A DNA stretch of 64,000 nucleotides from Bacteroidota bacterium (GTDB lineage Bacteria; Bacteroidota; Ignavibacteria; Ignavibacteriales; Ignavibacteriaceae), in contig JAKAGV010000015.1 of assembly GCA_021815405.1 (NCBI GenBank), positions 103,860 through 167,859 of the forward strand. The letters run 5' to 3'. Within the stretch, counting starts at the first letter, position 1. Each line of letters opens with the position of its first letter. The notes beneath the pieces were generated by a model. That model was not told the DNA's origin, did no database searches, and saw only the letters and a program-made list of their open reading frames with translations. This document shows positions 60,836-64,000 of the stretch, in pieces. The position numbers were made by a program, and so were the translations under genes.

Positions 60836-60894
60836 AGCAGGAGTTATCAGTCCATGAAAATTTAAAGGACGGTTATAAGCGAACTCCATCGCCG
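60836..60894 (-). promoter_or_regulatory. ppa: Fluoride riboswitch (crcB motif) before pyrophosphatase
   Basis: The leftward strand reads CGGCGATGGAGTTCGCT, an inner GTCC...GGAC stem, and GGACTGATAACTCCTGC. These are the crcB-motif ends. The aptamer's ACTCCT can alternatively pair with the ppa ribosome-binding site AGGAGT, giving translation control. A TATATT box lies seven bases before the aptamer. Confidence 0.88.
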
Positions 60895-61240
60895 GTTACA
60901 AATATAACAATTTAAATAAAAACCTTGAGTACTTCACGGATATATCATTTTGATGGCTTTAGTTATTCAATATAATTAGCTAAATAAATTGTTATACGGC
61001 ACACATATTAGCCAATTTTCCACTTTACTTAAACAACCTAAAATTGCATTTTCTGCTGAACCAATACAACATTTATTATTTTTTCCCAGAACTTCTCACA
61101 ACCCTAACCAGTTTTTTATCTATTCTCATTATTAGATCATAAACTTAATAATCAGTTCTTGATTTAAATGGATATGATTAACTTTCGTAAAAGAAATTTC
61201 ATCATATTCATTTAATCTACGCAAATAATTCCAGACTATT
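60895..61240. other. Intergenic region between ppa switch and GH2 gene
   Basis: About 350 bp, AT-rich. Apart from the ppa promoter at its left end I see no ORF, tRNA or clear hairpin. Confidence 0.4.
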
Positions 61241-63694
61241 TCAATCTGCTTTAATAGTCAAAGTACCTACCTTCAATCCATTAGAAACAGCTTCAATATG
61301 AATCTCCCCTTTCTTTCCGTTGGATTGAATATAAGCGCGCGCTTTACCTCTAAATACTCGGTGATGATTTGATTTGAGCGACTCAATATCATCGAAATCA
61401 CCATTATCAATTCCATCATTTACACCGACGCCTGTTATCTTTAGGGTTATCTCATTATCAGCCTCTGGGACCAAAATTCCATTTTTATCAGTTACTAAAA
61501 TTTTTACGTTTGCAAAATCTTCATTGCCTGTATGGATTACTAACCTGTCACTTTGCAGAATTACCTTGTATGGCTCGCCTGCTGTTTTTAAAACATACTC
61601 TGCAACTTCTTTTCCATCTTGATATGCTACGGCTTTTAACTCTCCCGGCTTAAAAGGAACTTTCCATTCCAGGAATCCATCTTTTGATTCACTTAAACTT
61701 TTAGTGCCTAAAGAATCGCCATTTAAGAATAGATTAACCGTTGAACAATTTGTAAAAGCTGTTACTGAAATTTCTTTACCGCTGTACTTACCCCAATTCC
61801 AGCTTTCGACAAAACGTGCAGGAGACTCTCCCTTTAATTTCTCCGGCGGAATACAAGCTATATAAACCATTGGCTTTTTAGTCCACAAACTTTGACGAAA
61901 ATAGTATTCCGGCTTTCTGAAATCGCTAAGATCTATAAAACCGGATGCAAAGCAGTGATTAGGAAATTTATTTGCTTCTCCAAGATAGTCTGCACCAGTC
62001 CATATAAACTGGCTGGAAACAAATTTGTTATCTTTAGCAGCTAGCCATGCCTGGTAATAGCCTTTGTTTTCGCTGCCGATAATTTTTCTATTAGGAAATT
62101 CTTTATGATCCTTCTCGTAATATTCTTCCTGATAATTATAACCGACTACATCCAGCACAGCAGCATAACCTGTTCTGTTTGAAAGAGGTATATTTGCCAA
62201 AGCAGCAGTTACTGGTCGTGTGGTATCAACGGCTTTAACATCATCATAAAGATGGTGTGCAAGTTGAGTTATCTGGTATGCCGGTGGTCCCCATGGAACA
62301 TAATCTGAGCGTGTAGGATCAATATAAGGATCGTTTGGATAATCTATTTCATTTCCAATACTCCACAAAATAATTGATGGATGATTTCGATCTCTTTTTA
62401 CCATATTCTGAATATCTCTCTTAGCCCACTTCTTAAAAAAATCACTGTAGCCATGCTGCGAGTAATAAGTATCAAGACCGGCGGCACCTAAATCAGAACC
62501 TACATTCCATCCCTTTATCCATTTCTTCTTGCCGATCTCCCATTCATCGAAAGCTTCATCCATTACAAGAAATCCAAGCCGGTCGCATAAGCTTAAAAAT
62601 TCCGGAGCGGGAGGATTATGGCTTGTACGTATTGCGTTGCAGCCCATATCCTTTAAAAGAGTTAATCTTCGTTCCCATTCTCTTTCAGGAACGGCAGAGC
62701 CGACTGCACCGGCATCATTATGCAAACAAACACCTTTAAGAATTGTCGGTTTTCCATTCAATAAAAATCCTTTATCAGCATCAAACTTGATAGACCTGAT
62801 TCCAAATGAAGTTGAATCTCTATCTTCTATTTGATGTCCAACGTATACTTCACTGATTACAGTGTAGAGAATTGGATTATCGTCAGACCACAATGCAGGA
62901 TCTTTAACATTAATTGTCTGATCAAAATCATATTTTGAATTTGGTTGGAACGTCATGCTGGAAGAAGTCTGTCCAACTGCATTATTGTGCTCATCAAATA
63001 CAAAACTTTTCAGAGTAATGGTTTTCTGTTTATGTGTACCGTTTTCAATTTTAGTTATGATTCTAACATCAGCAGAATTTTCTTTAACCGAAGGAGTAGT
63101 AACATAAGTTCCCCAATGTACAACATGAATCTGATTAGTAACGTAAAGCCAAACATGTCTGTAAATTCCGCTTCCTGTGTACCAGCGAGAATCTGCAATA
63201 TGCGAATGATCCACTCTTACAGATATTACATTTTTTTGATAACCAAAATGAAGATATAGTGTTAAATCATAATAAAAGCTTATAAAACCGTAAGGACGAT
63301 TTCCAAGATAATGTCCATTAATCCAAATCTGACTATTTTCATATACTCCGTCGAACTGAATTTCAATATGCTTACCTTTATCCGTTTGCGGCAATGTAAA
63401 TTCTTTTCTATACCAGCCGATACCTGTAGGCAGGTAAGCAGTGCAGCTTGCATTATCCGGACTGAACTTTCCTTCAATACTCCAATCGTGGGGTACATTT
63501 AGTAACCGCCAATCCGTATCCTTGAAAGCAGGATTGTTCGCTCCATAAACATCACCTAAATGAAATCGCCAATTAGGATCCATTGAGATACGCCTGCTGT
63601 TTTGATTAAATCCACCTGCCATAATATTTGATTGAATTATTAAGCATAGGAAAGTAATGATTGAAAATTTTTTTGTGTTTGAAATAAGATTCAT
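61241..63694 (-). CDS. Glycoside hydrolase family 2 (beta-galactosidase-like)
   Basis: The secreted enzyme of about 817 residues has a signal peptide (MNLISNTKKFSIITFLCLII) from ATG 63694; a longer frame to 63742 lacks a signal-like start. Domains are: jelly-roll sugar binding (WRFHLGD..., GIGWYRKEFTLP), Ig-like sandwich, TIM barrel (LNGKPTILKGVCLHNDAG, CNAIRTSHNPPAP, acid/base Glu in LWSIGNEIDYP, nucleophile Glu in IIGSENKGYY) and two C-terminal Ig-like domains. GH2 covers beta-galactosidase, glucuronidase and mannosidase; this looks beta-galactosidase-like. It follows a second GH2-like gene (63732-64000) on the same strand. Confidence 0.9.
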   Translation of the reverse strand: MNLISNTKKFSIITFLCLIIQSNIMAGGFNQNSRRISMDPNWRFHLGDVYGANNPAFKDTDWRLLNVPHDWSIEGKFSPDNASCTAYLPTGIGWYRKEFTLPQTDKGKHIEIQFDGVYENSQIWINGHYLGNRPYGFISFYYDLTLYLHFGYQKNVISVRVDHSHIADSRWYTGSGIYRHVWLYVTNQIHVVHWGTYVTTPSVKENSADVRIITKIENGTHKQKTITLKSFVFDEHNNAVGQTSSSMTFQPNSKYDFDQTINVKDPALWSDDNPILYTVISEVYVGHQIEDRDSTSFGIRSIKFDADKGFLLNGKPTILKGVCLHNDAGAVGSAVPEREWERRLTLLKDMGCNAIRTSHNPPAPEFLSLCDRLGFLVMDEAFDEWEIGKKKWIKGWNVGSDLGAAGLDTYYSQHGYSDFFKKWAKRDIQNMVKRDRNHPSIILWSIGNEIDYPNDPYIDPTRSDYVPWGPPAYQITQLAHHLYDDVKAVDTTRPVTAALANIPLSNRTGYAAVLDVVGYNYQEEYYEKDHKEFPNRKIIGSENKGYYQAWLAAKDNKFVSSQFIWTGADYLGEANKFPNHCFASGFIDLSDFRKPEYYFRQSLWTKKPMVYIACIPPEKLKGESPARFVESWNWGKYSGKEISVTAFTNCSTVNLFLNGDSLGTKSLSESKDGFLEWKVPFKPGELKAVAYQDGKEVAEYVLKTAGEPYKVILQSDRLVIHTGNEDFANVKILVTDKNGILVPEADNEITLKITGVGVNDGIDNGDFDDIESLKSNHHRVFRGKARAYIQSNGKKGEIHIEAVSNGLKVGTLTIKAD

Positions 63695-63731
63695 AAATTT
63701 TTCGACTCCATAGTATTTGTCCAATAAGAAA

Positions 63732-64000
63732 TTATTCTGCATCTATAACTGTTGAAGTACTTTTTATTCCTTTTGAAGTTGCTTCCAATGTAATTTTTCC
63801 TTTCTTATCGTTTGATTGAATTACAACCAGACACATCCCGTTGAATGCTTTCCGGTAATTTGCTTTGAATGGCTCATGATCGGTTTCTGAACCATTGTCT
63901 ACTCCGATAATCTTGCCTTCGCCATTTATCTTGAAATTGACTAAATTGTCTGCATAAGGAACCATCGTACCATCTTTATCCAGAACTTTTACTGTAACAA
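63732..64000 (-). CDS. C-terminal end of a second GH2-like protein (cut by window edge)
   Basis: The frame is open to the window's right edge. The visible 88 residues (VTVKVLDKDGTMVPYADNLV; GKIIGVDNGSETDHEPFKA; GKITLEATSKGIKS) match the last Ig-like domain of Bacteroidetes-type GH2 beta-galactosidases, and parallel the end of the neighbouring GH2 (VKILVTDKNGILVPEADNEI ... GEIHIEAVSNGLK). So the two are paralogues or tandem copies, in a polysaccharide-utilisation-like pair. Confidence 0.8.
   Translation of the reverse strand, partial: VTVKVLDKDGTMVPYADNLVNFKINGEGKIIGVDNGSETDHEPFKANYRKAFNGMCLVVIQSNDKKGKITLEATSKGIKSTSTVIDAE

Noticed and set aside
60806..60889. Longer ppa reading frame starting at 60889
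   Set aside because: It runs through the riboswitch aptamer and lacks an RBS; the family's N-terminus and a strong GAGGAGT fit ATG 60805.

Overview
The window looks like an AT-rich chromosome segment from an Ignavibacteria-type bacterium (Ignavibacteriota/Chlorobi side of the FCB group). The main clue is the secreted protein ending at 24025, which carries a type IX secretion C-terminal domain with the NYPNPFNPSTVISYQL motif typical of that group. Intergenic spaces hold many short palindromic repeats. The assignment is an inference, since no rRNA is present.

Region 1 (1-11.4 kb) is general: a cut-off membrane protein, a frameshifted glyoxalase-fold gene, a sugar MFS permease with a ROK kinase, a RecQ helicase, and a sensor kinase/sigma-54 activator pair. 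Region 2 (11.4-26.9 kb) is a copper/silver handling island: a DUF3347-type protein, a multicopper oxidase fused to a CopB-like barrel, a HYC_CC_PP-like protein, a CusC/CusB/CusA tripartite pump, a tiny CC-ending membrane protein, two small secreted Met-rich metal-binding proteins, a Met-rich T9SS protein and a CcmF-type haem lyase. The same CPM...CGM module ends CusB and makes up both small proteins.

Region 3 (28.3-60.9 kb) is the most interesting part: a fluoride-response superlocus. I recognise six crcB-motif (fluoride riboswitch) aptamers by their GCGATGGAGTTCGC...AACTCCTACC ends. They precede (i) crcB/fluC-DUF190-PAP2-EamA, (ii) a Cys-rich DUF6062-like gene with a PAP2 phosphatase and MFS gene behind it, (iii) two adjacent MutS-like ATPases, (iv) a six-gene complex related to energy-converting hydrogenases, (v) a metallophosphatase - DUF6062-like - zinc-ribbon/HEAT - dynamin-like GTPase operon, and (vi) inorganic pyrophosphatase. 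Enolase, another classic fluoride target, lies at one edge. Several switches have readable expression platforms: terminator hairpins at (ii) and (v), and apparent Shine-Dalgarno masking at (vi).

The complex in (iv) keeps its membrane (antiporter-like and NuoH-like) subunits. Its catalytic large subunit has lost the [NiFe] cysteines and its small subunit has lost the Fe-S cysteines, so it cannot be a normal hydrogenase. A fluoride-switched, apparently redox-dead, membrane-bound Complex I relative is the best candidate for a poorly described system. The superlocus also holds relics: a GIY-YIG pseudogene inside the hydrogenase-like operon, a decayed peptidase T, a truncated RelE/HigB-type toxin and an intact VapBC-like pair. 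A GH2 glycosidase and the end of a second GH2-like protein close the window.
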